DNA of 64,000 nt from Agromyces salentinus (GTDB lineage: Bacteria > Actinomycetota > Actinomycetes > Actinomycetales > Microbacteriaceae), in assembly GCF_009749395.1 (NCBI RefSeq), contig NZ_WBIR01000001.1, positions 558,001-622,000 of the forward strand, given 5' to 3'. Under the pieces are notes generated by a model that searched no databases, had not been told where the DNA came from, and saw only the letters and a program-made list of their open reading frames with translations. Below, piece by piece: positions 48,373 to 58,851 of this stretch. A program made the translations under genes and the position numbers. Within the stretch, counting starts at the first letter, position 1, and each line of letters opens with the position of its first letter.

Positions 48373-49635
48373 CTAGAAGTCGAGGCCGACGACCACCGGC
48401 TCGGGGTGCAGCACGATCCCGAACTCGGACTGCACGCGCGACTGCACGAACCTGGCGAGCTGGGCGACCTCCTCGGCCGAGGCCCCGCCGCGGTTCGTGA
48501 GCGCGAGCGTGTGCTTGGACGAGACGGCGGCCCGCGACCCGGGCAGGGCGAACCCGCGGCCGATGCCGGCGCGCTCGATGAGCCATGCGGCCGACAGCTT
48601 CACGAGCGTGGGCTGCGGCCCGCCGTTCGCCGAGGGGCCGGATGCCTCGAGCGACGCCTGGTGCGCGAGGAACTGGTCGAGCGGCGACTCCTCGATGCCG
48701 CCGGCGATCGGCACGACCTCGTCGACCGGGTCGGGCTCGAGGTACCAGCGCGGCGCGTCGGCCGGGAGCGACCGGGCGGTGTGCTCATCGACGATCGGGT
48801 TCGTGAAGAAGGAACCGGCGCTCCAGGTGTCGGCGTCCTCCGGGTCGAGCACCATGCCCTTCGAGGCGCGGAGCGCGAGCACGCCCTCGCGGACCCGCGC
48901 GAGCGGCACCCGGTCGCCGAGGTCGACGTGCAGGGCGCCCGCGAGCTGCGGGTACGCGACGGGACGGCTGAGCGACTCGCCGAGCACGGCGCGCTCGGCC
49001 TCGGTGTCGTGCAGGTCGAGCTCGATGGAGAGCACGACGCCGCGCAGGCCCTGCTTCAGCACGGAGGTGCGGTACGCCAGCTCGAGCTCGTCGGCGGTCA
49101 TGCGCCGCGGAGCATCGGCACCCTCCTCGAGGAAGTCGATCGCGACGAGCGTGGACTCGAGCTCCTGCCCGTAGGCGCCGATGTTCTGCACGGGTGCGGC
49201 CCCGACGCATCCGGGGATGCCCGACAGCGCCTCGATGCCCGCGAAGCCGTGCTCGACGGTCCAGGCGACGAGGTCGTCCCACGACTCGCCGGCCTGCGCG
49301 CGGACGCGCACGGATGCCTCGCCCTCCTGCCTGCCCAGCACCTCGATGCCGCGGGTGCGGATGCGGATGACCGTGCCGTCGAACCCCTCGTCGCCGACGA
49401 GCAGGTTCGAGCCGCCGCCCAGCACCATCCACGGTTCGCCCTCCGACCACGCCTCGACGGCGAGGTCGATCAGGTCGGCCGAGGTGGCCGCCGTCACCAG
49501 GCGACGGATCGGACCCCCGACCCGCAGGGTCGTGAGGTCGGCGAACGTCGCGTCGGTCGGCTCGGTCGGGGCATCGACGGTCGCCGCGTCGCCGGGCGCG
49601 GTCGCATCGGTCGCATCCATGTCGCTCGCCCCCAT
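48373..49635 (-). CDS. murB: UDP-N-acetylenolpyruvoylglucosamine reductase
   Basis: This 420-residue MurB reduces enolpyruvyl-UDP-GlcNAc to UDP-MurNAc with NADPH and FAD, an essential peptidoglycan step. FAD-binding residues lie in TTLRVGGPIRRLV, VLGGGSNLLVGDEGFDG and SGIPGCVGAAPVQNIGAYGQE. The catalytic Ser is in WSAGSFFTNPIV and the catalytic Glu in VLHPEPVVVG near the end. The ~30-residue Thr/Asp/Ala-rich N-terminus is an addition. ATG 49635 lies one base after the stop of the upstream MaoC gene; ATG 49620 is an alternative with a GGGGCGAG ribosome-binding site. Confidence 0.95.
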   Translation of the reverse strand: MGASDMDATDATAPGDAATVDAPTEPTDATFADLTTLRVGGPIRRLVTAATSADLIDLAVEAWSEGEPWMVLGGGSNLLVGDEGFDGTVIRIRTRGIEVLGRQEGEASVRVRAQAGESWDDLVAWTVEHGFAGIEALSGIPGCVGAAPVQNIGAYGQELESTLVAIDFLEEGADAPRRMTADELELAYRTSVLKQGLRGVVLSIELDLHDTEAERAVLGESLSRPVAYPQLAGALHVDLGDRVPLARVREGVLALRASKGMVLDPEDADTWSAGSFFTNPIVDEHTARSLPADAPRWYLEPDPVDEVVPIAGGIEESPLDQFLAHQASLEASGPSANGGPQPTLVKLSAAWLIERAGIGRGFALPGSRAAVSSKHTLALTNRGGASAEEVAQLARFVQSRVQSEFGIVLHPEPVVVGLDF

Positions 49636-49636
49636 G

Positions 49637-50074
49637 TCAGCCGAGTGCGACGCGGACCTGCGCCTTGCCGAGCACGGTGTCGTCGCCGAGCTTCACGGTG
49701 AGGTCGATGCGGGCCACGCGGGCGTCGGCGTCGAGCTGGCCGACCTTCGCGGTGACGGTCACGGTGGCGCCGTCGACCGGGTCGACGACGACGGGGCGCG
49801 TGAAGCGCACCTGGTAGTCGGCGATGCGGCCGGGGTCGCCCGCCCAGTCGACGACCGGCTGCACGGCGAGGCCCATGGTGAGCATGCCGTGCGCCAGGAC
49901 GCCGGGGAGGCCCACGGATGCCGCGACGTCATCGCGGTAGTGGATCGGGTTGAAGTCGCCGGATGCCCCCGCGTAGCGCACGAGCGAGTCGCGCGTGAGG
50001 GGGAAGTCGCGCTCCGCGACGACGTCGCCGACGGCGAGCTCGTCGAAGACGGGGATCGAGGACACGGCGGCCAT
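49637..50074 (-). CDS. MaoC-fold (R)-hydroxyacyl dehydratase, HadB-like
   Basis: This 145-residue hot-dog-fold protein carries the hydratase-2 motif GDFNPIHYRDDVA (~38-50) with catalytic Asp and His. A GMLTMGLAVQPVVDW helix and LTVKLGDDTVLGKAQVRVAL ending also fit. With the upstream HadA-like protein it should form a heterodimeric dehydratase, as in mycobacterial HadAB, for fatty-acid elongation. ATG 50074 overlaps the hadA stop as TGATG. A GTG three bases upstream is the alternative. The order hadA-hadB-murB appears to be one transcript. Confidence 0.88.
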   Translation of the reverse strand: MAAVSSIPVFDELAVGDVVAERDFPLTRDSLVRYAGASGDFNPIHYRDDVAASVGLPGVLAHGMLTMGLAVQPVVDWAGDPGRIADYQVRFTRPVVVDPVDGATVTVTAKVGQLDADARVARIDLTVKLGDDTVLGKAQVRVALG

Positions 50075-50520
50075 CACTCATCACCCCGCACGACGAGCGT
50101 CGAGATGGCCGTGACGACGTGCTCGCCCGCGGCATCCGTGATCGCCGACTCGGCCGTGACCATCGAGTGCGGGCCGAGCGTCTTCACGCTCGCGACCGTG
50201 AGGGTCGCGGTGAGCAGGTCGCCCGCGACGATCGGACGCGTCGAGGTGAAGCGCTGGTCGCCGTGCACGACGCGCGAGAAGTCGATGCCCGCGTCGGGCT
50301 CGGCGAGCAGCTGCGCGAGCGTGTGCTCCTGCACCACGACGGCGAAGGTCGGCGGCGCGACGACGTCGGCGTAGCCCGCCGCCTGCGCGGCCTCGACGTC
50401 GAGGTTCACGGGATTCGTCGCGAACACGGCGCGCGCGAACTCGCGCACCTTCTCGCGACCGACGAGGTACGGCTCGGCCGGCGGGAAGACCCGCCCCTGC
50501 AGCTCGGGATTCACTGGCAC
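50074..50520 (-). CDS. MaoC/FAS1-like dehydratase subunit, HadA-like
   Basis: This 148-residue hot-dog-fold protein (GRVFPPAEPYLVGREKVREFA, APPTFAVVVQEHT, VVHGDQRFTSTRPIVAGD) matches the substrate-holding HadA-type subunit and lacks the catalytic Asp/His motif, which its neighbour supplies. GTG 50520 has no ribosome-binding site but lies 6 bases after TAGACT, so it is probably leaderless. It is translationally coupled to the HadB-like gene by TGATG. Confidence 0.87.
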   Translation of the reverse strand: MPVNPELQGRVFPPAEPYLVGREKVREFARAVFATNPVNLDVEAAQAAGYADVVAPPTFAVVVQEHTLAQLLAEPDAGIDFSRVVHGDQRFTSTRPIVAGDLLTATLTVASVKTLGPHSMVTAESAITDAAGEHVVTAISTLVVRGDE

Positions 50521-50526
50521 CCGGAC

Positions 50527-50532
50527 AGTCTA
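50527..50532 (-). promoter_or_regulatory. hadA -10 box TAGACT, leaderless start
   Basis: On the minus strand TAGACT ends 6 bases before the hadA GTG; the hadA-hadB-murB transcript should start there. Confidence 0.5.
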
Positions 50533-50582
50533 TGCAACGGGGCGCGGGCGGCGCGGGGCCCGTTCCGAGCACCGCGGACGGC

Positions 50583-52025
50583 TCAGATGCCGACCCAGCC
50601 AGCCGCGAGCGCGACGACGGCGGCGATCGCGCCGCCGAAGGCGACGACGAGCACGACGACGTCCCATGCGGATGCCACGAACGGGCGCCCGTTCTCGCGG
50701 CGGGCGATGAAGTACAGCAGCGTCGCCGGCGCCTGCACGATGAGCGAGATGAAGAGCAGCTCGAGGCCGGCGCCGAGGAGGAGGAAGACCACGTACCCGG
50801 TGGCGACCGCCCCGATGACGAGTTCGACGGTGCGCGAGCGTCGCGCCGCGGCATCCGGCCCGTAGCCGTCGGAGCGGATCGCGATCTTCAGCAGGTACCC
50901 GGCCGCGAACAGGAGCGGCAGGAGCGCGAGCGCGCTCGTGAGGTCGAGCGCGAAGTCGAAGGCGTCGGTCGAGAAGTACGCGACGACGAGCACGGCCTGC
51001 GCGAAGATCGTGGACCCGAGGAGGGCCGTGGTCGGCACGTCGCGCCGGTTGGCGCGGGCGAACGCGCGTGGGAAGTCGCCGTCGCGGGCGGCCGTGAACA
51101 CGACCTCGGCGGCCATGAGCGTCCACGCGAGGTAGGCGCCGAGCACGGCGATGATGAGTCCGACGCTCACGAAGACCGTGCCCCACGGGCCGACGGCGGC
51201 CTCGAGCACGCCCGCCATCGACGGCTGGCGGAGCTCGGCGATCTCGGCCGCGGGCAGCACGCCGTACGAGACGATCGTGACCGACGCGAAGACGGCGAGC
51301 ACCGAGAGGAATCCGAGCACGGTGGCCCGACCGACATCCGCCCGCCTCCTCGCATGGCGCGAGTACACGCTCGCGCCCTCGACGCCGAGGAAGGCGAACA
51401 CCGTGACGAGCATCGTCGCCCGCACCTGGTCGAACAGCGGCCCCGCGTCGGGAGCGCCGAGGAGGTTGTCGACGAACACGTCGGGCTTCAGCACGGTGAG
51501 GGCGATCACGATGAAGACGACGATCGGCACGAGCTTGGCGACGGTCACGATGCGGTTGACGGCGGCGGCCTCGCGGACGCCCCGGCGCACGAGCAGGAAC
51601 GTCACCCACAGCCCCGCGGATGCCGCGAGCATGGCCGGGATCGTGTCGCCGTCGCCGAGCGCCGGGATCCACGCGCCGAGCGTGGACATGATGAGCACCC
51701 AGTAGGTCACGTTGCCGACGCAGGCGCTGGCCCAGTAGCCGAACGCCGAGAAGAAGCCGAGGAGGTCGCCGAACCCGGTCTTCGCGTACGAGTACACGCC
51801 CGCGTCGAGGTGCGGCTTGCGATTGGCGAGCGCCTGGAACGTGAAGGCGAGCATGAGCATGCCCGTACCCGCGATGAGCCAGGCGATGAGGGCGCCGAGC
51901 ACGCCCGTGTTCTCGGCGAACTGGCCGGGCAGCGAGAACACGCCCGCCCCCACCATCGAGCCGACGACGACGGCGGTGAGGCTGCCCGTGCCGAGGTGCA
52001 CGGTCGTCTCGCGCGTGCTCGTCAT
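50583..52025 (-). CDS. APC-family amino-acid antiporter (ArcD/arginine-ornithine-like)
   Basis: This is a 480-residue, 12-span APC transporter. GTGSLTAVVVGSMVGAGVFSLP in span 1 is the substrate/ion-binding loop, GVYSYAKTGFGDLLGFFSAFGYW follows, and FAFLGVEGASVYSRHA in span 6 is typical of basic-amino-acid/polyamine antiporters such as ArcD. ATG 52025 follows AAAGGGGGAG. It lies 63 bases downstream of a second APC gene on the same strand. Given the putrescine/GABA genes behind it, a polyamine or basic amino acid is likely; the exact substrate is unresolved. Confidence 0.85.
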   Translation of the reverse strand: MTSTRETTVHLGTGSLTAVVVGSMVGAGVFSLPGQFAENTGVLGALIAWLIAGTGMLMLAFTFQALANRKPHLDAGVYSYAKTGFGDLLGFFSAFGYWASACVGNVTYWVLIMSTLGAWIPALGDGDTIPAMLAASAGLWVTFLLVRRGVREAAAVNRIVTVAKLVPIVVFIVIALTVLKPDVFVDNLLGAPDAGPLFDQVRATMLVTVFAFLGVEGASVYSRHARRRADVGRATVLGFLSVLAVFASVTIVSYGVLPAAEIAELRQPSMAGVLEAAVGPWGTVFVSVGLIIAVLGAYLAWTLMAAEVVFTAARDGDFPRAFARANRRDVPTTALLGSTIFAQAVLVVAYFSTDAFDFALDLTSALALLPLLFAAGYLLKIAIRSDGYGPDAAARRSRTVELVIGAVATGYVVFLLLGAGLELLFISLIVQAPATLLYFIARRENGRPFVASAWDVVVLVVAFGGAIAAVVALAAGWVGI

Positions 52026-52088
52026 GGCGCTCCCCCTTTCGCCGGCCTGCGCCGACGTTACACCCGGCCTCGCAGGTGGCCGTGGCGA

Positions 52089-53651
52089 CTAGGCGTCGGC
52101 GGCCGCCCGCGAGAGCGTCTCGCCGCGGAAGAACGCGGGCCGCTTGCGCCACTGCCAGAGCATCACGACGACCCCGCCGAGCAGCACGACCATGCCGAGC
52201 ACGAACACCAGCCCGACACCGCCGACCGACGACCCGGAGCCGTAGTCGGGGTCCATCGAGTCGATGAGCGTCGTGAAGAACAGCACGGCGAGGATGACGC
52301 CGCCGATGAGTGGGGCGAGCAGGGTGTAGATGACGTTCCGCGCCGACCGGAACCACACCTTCCGGAAGAACCAGACGCACGCGAACGCGGTGATGCCGTA
52401 GTAGAAGCAGATCATCATGCCGAGCGCCGTGATGGTGTCCCACAGCACGTTCTCGCTCAGCAGGCGCATGACCGCGTAGAACACGGAGGCGACGATCGCC
52501 GACACGACTGTGGCGTAGCCGGGCGTGAAGAAGCGCGGGCTGACGCTCGCGAACTTCTCGGGGATCGCGCCGTAATGGCCCATCGCGAGCAGCGTGCGCG
52601 CCGGCGACACGAACGTCGACTGCAGCGACGACGCCGAGCTCGTGAGCACGGCGAGCGAGACGAGCACCGCGAGCGGCCCGAGGATCGGCCCCGCGAGGTG
52701 GAAGAACACGTTGTCCTGGATGTCCTCGTTTCCGAGGCCGTACTCCCCCGTGCCGACGCCCGCGTAGGTGATGAGCGAGACGGCGATGAGCAGGTAGAGC
52801 ACCACGATGACGACGACCGTGATCGTCGCGGCCCGCCCGGGCGTCTTGTCGGACCCCTTCGTCTCCTCGTTCATCGTCAGCGTGACGTCCCAGCCCCAGA
52901 AGATGAAGATCGAGAGCGAGAGGCCCGCGGCGAACGCGGAGAAGGAGTCGACCTCGAACGGGTTGAACCACGACAGCTCGATCGGGGTCGCGTCGAACGC
53001 GTTGCCGTTCGCCGTCTCGATGAGCGCCGCGAGCGAGAACGTCACCAGCACGGCGACCTGGAAGCCGACGAGCCAGTACTGCAGCTTCTGCGTCGTCTGC
53101 ATGTCCCGGTACGAGATCCACGTCGCACCGAGCATGAAGAGCAGGCACACGGCCACGTTGATGAACGGGTTCATCGCGATGTCCGCGATCTCGGGGTTGC
53201 CGGAGACCTGCGCGATCAGGAGGAACAGGAAGTCGACGGCGATGCCGGCGAGGTTGGAGAGCACGAGGATGGTGGCCGCGATCAGGCCCCATCCGGCCAT
53301 CCAGCCGACCCACGGGCCGAAGGCGCGCGTCGCCCACGTGAAGGAGGTGCCCGAGTCCGGCATCCGCTTGTTGAGCTCGCGGTAGCCGAGGGCGACGAGC
53401 AGCATCGGGATGAACCCGACCAGGATGATCGCCGGGACCTGCACGCCGACCTCGGACACGGTCGGCCCGAGCGCCGCGGTCAGCGTGTACGCCGGGGCGA
53501 TGCACGAGATGCCGATGACGATCGCGCCGATGAGGCCGACCGAACCGGCCGAGAGCCCCTTCTTCGAGATGCCGCCCTGCTCGGGTGCATCCACGGCGGC
53601 GCTCGCCGAGGTCAGCGGGGCGCCGGATGCCGCGCCTGGTTCGTTCGTCAT
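52089..53651 (-). CDS. APC-family permease (putrescine/amino-acid importer-like)
   Basis: This 520-residue, 12-14-span APC permease resembles PuuP-type importers. GLIGAIVIGISCIAPAYTLTAALGP in span 1, GTSFTWATRAFGPWVGWMAGWGL, IFIFWGWDVTLTMNEETKG in span 6 and SSASSLQSTFVSPARTLLAMG are visible. The N-terminal ~30 residues are Ala/Ser-rich and soluble. ATG 53651 overlaps the UspA stop (ATGA), placing it firmly in the amine-oxidase operon. Uptake of putrescine or a related amine is the simplest reading. Confidence 0.88.
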   Translation of the reverse strand: MTNEPGAASGAPLTSASAAVDAPEQGGISKKGLSAGSVGLIGAIVIGISCIAPAYTLTAALGPTVSEVGVQVPAIILVGFIPMLLVALGYRELNKRMPDSGTSFTWATRAFGPWVGWMAGWGLIAATILVLSNLAGIAVDFLFLLIAQVSGNPEIADIAMNPFINVAVCLLFMLGATWISYRDMQTTQKLQYWLVGFQVAVLVTFSLAALIETANGNAFDATPIELSWFNPFEVDSFSAFAAGLSLSIFIFWGWDVTLTMNEETKGSDKTPGRAATITVVVIVVLYLLIAVSLITYAGVGTGEYGLGNEDIQDNVFFHLAGPILGPLAVLVSLAVLTSSASSLQSTFVSPARTLLAMGHYGAIPEKFASVSPRFFTPGYATVVSAIVASVFYAVMRLLSENVLWDTITALGMMICFYYGITAFACVWFFRKVWFRSARNVIYTLLAPLIGGVILAVLFFTTLIDSMDPDYGSGSSVGGVGLVFVLGMVVLLGGVVVMLWQWRKRPAFFRGETLSRAAADA

Positions 53652-54532
53652 GATGCCGTCTTTCCGGTGGAGGTGCGCGGCACGACGATCATCGGTACCG
53701 GGAGTTCGCGGATCATCTTCGATGCCGTCGAACCGAGGAAGAGGTGGTGCGGCCGGGCGAGCCTGCTGGAGGCGACGAGCACGACCTCGCCCTGGTGCCA
53801 GTCGAGGCTGCGCACGGCGGCCTCGATGCTGTCGCCCGTCGCGACCGCGACCGTCACGTCGGTGCCGGCCGGCAGCTCGCGACGCGCCGTCGCGAGCACC
53901 TCGTCGGCGTGCGCCGTGCTCGTGAGCTCGGCGAGTCCCTCGTCCATGCCCGCAGGCAGGTCGATCGACACGAGCGAGAGCAGCCGCACGGGTGCGTGCA
54001 TGGCCTTCGAGAGGCGCACGGCCGCGTCGAGCAGCGCACTCGCGCCGGGCCGGGAGCCCACCGCCGCGGTGATGCGCGAGACGCCGACGGATGCCGCCAG
54101 CTCGCGCGAGCCCGACGGGGCGAGGGCGACCGGCACGTCCGAGGAGTGCAGCAGCTCGTTCGCGACCGAGCCGATCCGCGACCGCCCGAGGATGCCGCCG
54201 CGGGCGGCGCCGACGATGATCAGCGATGCGCCGAACTCGTGCGCCGCGGCGATGAGGCCCTCGGCGAAGGACTCCGCGTATCGCACGTGCAGCGACTGGG
54301 CGACCTCGGGGTCCAGTCCCTTGGACGCCTCGGTCAGCCACGCCCGCGAGCGGGCCTTGAGGTGACGCTCGTACCCGATGTCGGAGGGCACCGTGCTGCT
54401 GCGCGCCTCGCTCGGGAGGACCATGACGACGTCGAGCTGGGCCTCGCTCGCGATCGCGAGCCGGGTCGCGAACGCGAGGGCGTCGGCTCCGTGCTCGTTC
54501 GCGGTGTAGCCGACGACGAAGCGCGCGGTCAC
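53648..54532 (-). CDS. tandem universal stress protein (UspA)
   Basis: This 294-residue protein contains two UspA domains (~1-145 and ~150-290). The first has the ATP-loop-like GASLIIVGAARGGILGRSRIGSVANELLHSSDVPVALAP; the second ends GEVVLVASSRLARPHHLFLGSTASKMIRELPVPMIVVPR. Tandem Usp proteins bind ATP and adjust stress responses. GTG 54532 lies 3 bases after the amine-oxidase stop. A Usp domain placed between an oxidase and its permease may control transport; that is inference. Confidence 0.9.
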   Translation of the reverse strand: MTARFVVGYTANEHGADALAFATRLAIASEAQLDVVMVLPSEARSSTVPSDIGYERHLKARSRAWLTEASKGLDPEVAQSLHVRYAESFAEGLIAAAHEFGASLIIVGAARGGILGRSRIGSVANELLHSSDVPVALAPSGSRELAASVGVSRITAAVGSRPGASALLDAAVRLSKAMHAPVRLLSLVSIDLPAGMDEGLAELTSTAHADEVLATARRELPAGTDVTVAVATGDSIEAAVRSLDWHQGEVVLVASSRLARPHHLFLGSTASKMIRELPVPMIVVPRTSTGKTAS

Positions 54533-54535
54533 GGC

Positions 54536-55900
54536 TCAGCCCTCCGCGATGATCGCGTCGGCGACGTCGCGGCCCACGCGGATCGCGCCGTCCACGTGCT
54601 GGTAGCCCTTGCCGGCCATGTCGCTGCACGAGAAGTGGATGGGGCCGACGGGCGTGCGCAGGTCCGCGCCGTACCTCGCGAGACCGCCCATGTCGAAGCT
54701 CGCAGCGTAGGCGCCGCGCGTCCACTCCTCGGAGCCCCAGTCGCTCTCGTAGTAGACCACCGGGTTCTTGGCCTGCTCGCCGTAGTAGTGCGCCATCGAC
54801 TCGAGGATGGCCGCCTTGCGCTCCTCGGCGCTCAGCGAGAAGACGCCGTCGGCCTCCTCGTCTGAGACGAAGCCCACGAGGGTGCCGCGCGGGTCGGCGT
54901 GATTCGTGTTGTCGTACGCCTCGTGCACGAGCTCGTACGGGCTGAAGGCGGTGCCGCTGAGCCCGTCGGCGCGCCAGAAGGGCGTCTCGTAGACGGCGTG
55001 CACCTTGATGACGAAGCCCATCGACAGGTGCTGGTGGAGCTGGTGCTGGCGCCGGGGCAGCGGCGGCTCGTACGAGATGCGGCTGATGAGCACCGGCGCG
55101 AGCGCGAGGACGACCCGCTTGGCGTGCACCTCGAGCGAGTCGGTCACGGCGACGACGCCCGCGTCGGGGGCGTCCGGGCTCCAGCGGAGCTTGCGCACCG
55201 GCTGGCCGAGCCGCACCGCACCGCCGAGCCGCTCCGCGAGGAGCAGCGGCACCTGCTGCAGGCCCCCGACGACGCGCTTGTCGAGGATGAAGTCGGCGTC
55301 CACGAGGTGCGAGAACGACCCCGCGGATGCCGCCATGAGCAGCGCCTGCAGCGCCGAGAACGCGTGCGCCGGCTTCGTGAGCATCGCCCCGGCGATGAAC
55401 ATGCCGATGTTGAGCTTCGCCTCCTCGTCGTCGGTCTGCGTGCCGAGCCACTCGGCGAACGAGATCTCGTCGAGCTCCTTCGCGCGCGGATGCGCCCACG
55501 GGGCATCCGGGTCGATCTCGGCGACGAGCGCGTCGAGCTTCTCGATGAGGCCGACGATCTCGCCCTCGGTGCGCTCGGGCACCGGGAAGATGTCGCCCTC
55601 GAAGAGGCGTCGTCCGCCGTCTTCGCCGATGTAGACGTTCTGGCCCTCGCGGTAGCGCGAGTACGTCTCCAGCCCGAGCTCCTCGATGGTCTCGATGAGC
55701 GCGTCCTGGTCGGGCGAGACCCACTGGCCGCCGATCTCGAGCATGGCCCCGTCGATGTCGTCGGTCCAGAGCCGGCCGCCGATGCGGTCACGGGCCTCGA
55801 GCACGACGACGGACTTGCCGGCCGCCTTCAGCCGGGTTGCGGCGGTGAGGCCCGAGGCCCCGGCGCCGACGATGACGACGTCGCAGTCGATGCGTTCCAT
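54536..55900 (-). CDS. flavin monoamine oxidase / putrescine oxidase-like
   Basis: This 454-residue FAD-dependent amine oxidase has the dinucleotide-binding VVIVGAGASGLTAA (~8-21), ARDRIGGRLWT, GGQWVSPDQDAL and the C-terminal FAD block GKGYQHVDGAIRVGRDVADAI. It should oxidise a primary amine to an aldehyde plus ammonia and hydrogen peroxide. With gabD and gabT beside it, putrescine to 4-aminobutanal is the most likely reaction. ATG 55900 has only a weak ribosome-binding site. A 15-base-pair hairpin lies between it and gabD. Confidence 0.9.
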   Translation of the reverse strand: MERIDCDVVIVGAGASGLTAATRLKAAGKSVVVLEARDRIGGRLWTDDIDGAMLEIGGQWVSPDQDALIETIEELGLETYSRYREGQNVYIGEDGGRRLFEGDIFPVPERTEGEIVGLIEKLDALVAEIDPDAPWAHPRAKELDEISFAEWLGTQTDDEEAKLNIGMFIAGAMLTKPAHAFSALQALLMAASAGSFSHLVDADFILDKRVVGGLQQVPLLLAERLGGAVRLGQPVRKLRWSPDAPDAGVVAVTDSLEVHAKRVVLALAPVLISRISYEPPLPRRQHQLHQHLSMGFVIKVHAVYETPFWRADGLSGTAFSPYELVHEAYDNTNHADPRGTLVGFVSDEEADGVFSLSAEERKAAILESMAHYYGEQAKNPVVYYESDWGSEEWTRGAYAASFDMGGLARYGADLRTPVGPIHFSCSDMAGKGYQHVDGAIRVGRDVADAIIAEG

Positions 55901-55947
55901 GTGTGCTGTTTCGCTTTCGTGTGTCTCGCGAGGGTGGAGGAGGAGGG

Positions 55948-55980
55948 TCGGATGCCGCGACGCGGCGTCGCGGCATCCGA
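55948..55980 (-). terminator. hairpin between gabD and the amine-oxidase gene
   Basis: TCGGATGCCGCGACG pairs with CGTCGCGGCATCCGA (15 base pairs) around a CGG loop. It starts 6 bases after the gabD stop and lies in a probable operon, so it may be an attenuating or processing hairpin rather than a full terminator. The core is again GGATGCC...GGCATCC. Confidence 0.6.
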
Positions 55981-55985
55981 TCGGG

Positions 55986-57458
55986 TCAGTCGACCGGGAT
56001 GAGGGTGTACTTCGTGTCGAGGTACTCGTGGATGCCCTCGAGCCCGCCCTCACGGCCGATGCCCGACTGCTTGACGCCGCCGAACGGTGCGGCGGCGTTC
56101 GAGACGAGCCCGGTGTTCAGGCCCATCATGCCCGTGGCGAGGCGCTCGATCATGCGGTGGCCGCGGGCCAGGTCCCGCGTGAAGACGTACGAGATGAGCC
56201 CGTACTCGGTGTCGTTCGCGAGGCGGACGGCCTCGTCGTCGGTCGAGAACGTGGTGATGCCGAGCACCGGCCCGAAGATCTCCTCGGAGAGCATGCGGCT
56301 GCCCGCCGAGACGCCGGCGAGCACGGTCGGCGCGTAGAAGGTGCCGTCGCCGTCGACGATGCGCTCGCCGCCGGTGAGCAGGCTCGCGCCGCGCGAGACG
56401 GCGTCCTGCACGAGCTCGTCCGTCGAGGCCACCGCCTTGCCGTCGATGAGCGGGCCGATGTTCACGCCCTCCTCGGTGCCGCGGCCGACCTTCATGGCCT
56501 TCACGCGCTCGGCGACCCGGTTCGCGAACTCCTCGGCGACGGACTCGTGCACGATGAAGCGGTTCGCCGCGGTGCAGGCCTGGCCGATGTTGCGGAACTT
56601 GGCGACCATCGCGCCTTCGACCGCCTTGTCGAGGTCGGCGTCCCCGAAGATGACGAACGGCGCGTTGCCGCCCAGCTCCATGCTCGTGCGGAGGATGCCC
56701 GTCGCCGCCTGCTTCATGAGCGAGCGGCCGACGCCCGTCGAGCCCGTGAACGAGAGCTTGCGCAGGCGCGGGTCCTCGATGATCGGGCCGGAGACCTGCG
56801 ACGAGGTCGACGTCGGGATGACGTTGACGACGCCCTTCGGCAGGCCGACCTCCTCCAGCAGCTGCACGAACGCGATCGTCGTCAGCGGGGTGAGGGCGGC
56901 GGGCTTGACGACCACCGTGCAGCCTGCGGCGAGCGCGGGCGCGATCTTGCGGGTCGCCATGGCGAGCGGGAAGTTCCACGGGGTGATGAAGAACGAGGGG
57001 CCGACCGGGCGCTGCGAGACGATCATGCGGCCGGTGCCCTCGGGGTTCAGCCCGTAGCGGCCCGTGATGCGCACGGCCTCCTCGCTGAACCAGCGCAGGA
57101 ACTCGCCGCCGTAGGCCACCTCACCGCGCGCCTCGGCGAGCGGCTTGCCCATCTCGAGCGTCATGAGGAGGGCGAACTCCTCCTTGCGCTCCTGCAGCAG
57201 GTCGAACGCGCGGCGCAGCAGTTCGCCGCGCGCGCGGGGCGCGGTCGCGGCCCACTCGTCCTGCGCGGCGACGGCCGCGTCGAGGGCGCGGATGCCGTCG
57301 GCGGGCGAGGCATCCGCGATCTGCTTGATCGTCTCACCCGTGGAGGGGTCCTCGACGGCGAGGGTCCTGCCGCCCTCGGCGTCGACCCACTCGCCGCCGA
57401 TGAAGAGCCGGTGCTCGACGGCGTCGAGCACGGTGGATTCGAGCGTTGCGTTCGTCAT
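55986..57458 (-). CDS. gabD: succinate-semialdehyde dehydrogenase
   Basis: This 490-residue aldehyde dehydrogenase converts succinic semialdehyde to succinate with NAD(P)+. ITPWNFPLAMATRKIAPALAAG (~160-181), KLSFTGSTGVGR, the general-base Glu in SMELGGNAPF, the catalytic Cys in NIGQACTAANRF and FGGVKQSGIGREGG are diagnostic of GabD. ATG 57458 has only a weak ribosome-binding site. It lies in the minus-strand operon after gabT and the glutamate dehydrogenase gene, completing GABA -> succinate. Confidence 0.94.
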   Translation of the reverse strand: MTNATLESTVLDAVEHRLFIGGEWVDAEGGRTLAVEDPSTGETIKQIADASPADGIRALDAAVAAQDEWAATAPRARGELLRRAFDLLQERKEEFALLMTLEMGKPLAEARGEVAYGGEFLRWFSEEAVRITGRYGLNPEGTGRMIVSQRPVGPSFFITPWNFPLAMATRKIAPALAAGCTVVVKPAALTPLTTIAFVQLLEEVGLPKGVVNVIPTSTSSQVSGPIIEDPRLRKLSFTGSTGVGRSLMKQAATGILRTSMELGGNAPFVIFGDADLDKAVEGAMVAKFRNIGQACTAANRFIVHESVAEEFANRVAERVKAMKVGRGTEEGVNIGPLIDGKAVASTDELVQDAVSRGASLLTGGERIVDGDGTFYAPTVLAGVSAGSRMLSEEIFGPVLGITTFSTDDEAVRLANDTEYGLISYVFTRDLARGHRMIERLATGMMGLNTGLVSNAAAPFGGVKQSGIGREGGLEGIHEYLDTKYTLIPVD

Positions 57459-57549
57459 GCGGGATTCCTGTTCGTGGTCGTTCGGGGTTCGTCGTGTGCT
57501 GCGAGTCCTGCGGCGTCGTGCGCGGGGTGTCGTGTGCGGCGTCGCCGGA

Positions 57550-58847
<1,298 letters not shown>

Positions 58848-58851
<4 letters not shown>

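Noticed and set aside
50532-54365. A 1277-codon open frame on the plus strand
   Set aside because: It lies opposite the two APC permeases and UspA; composition is that of a high-GC antisense shadow.
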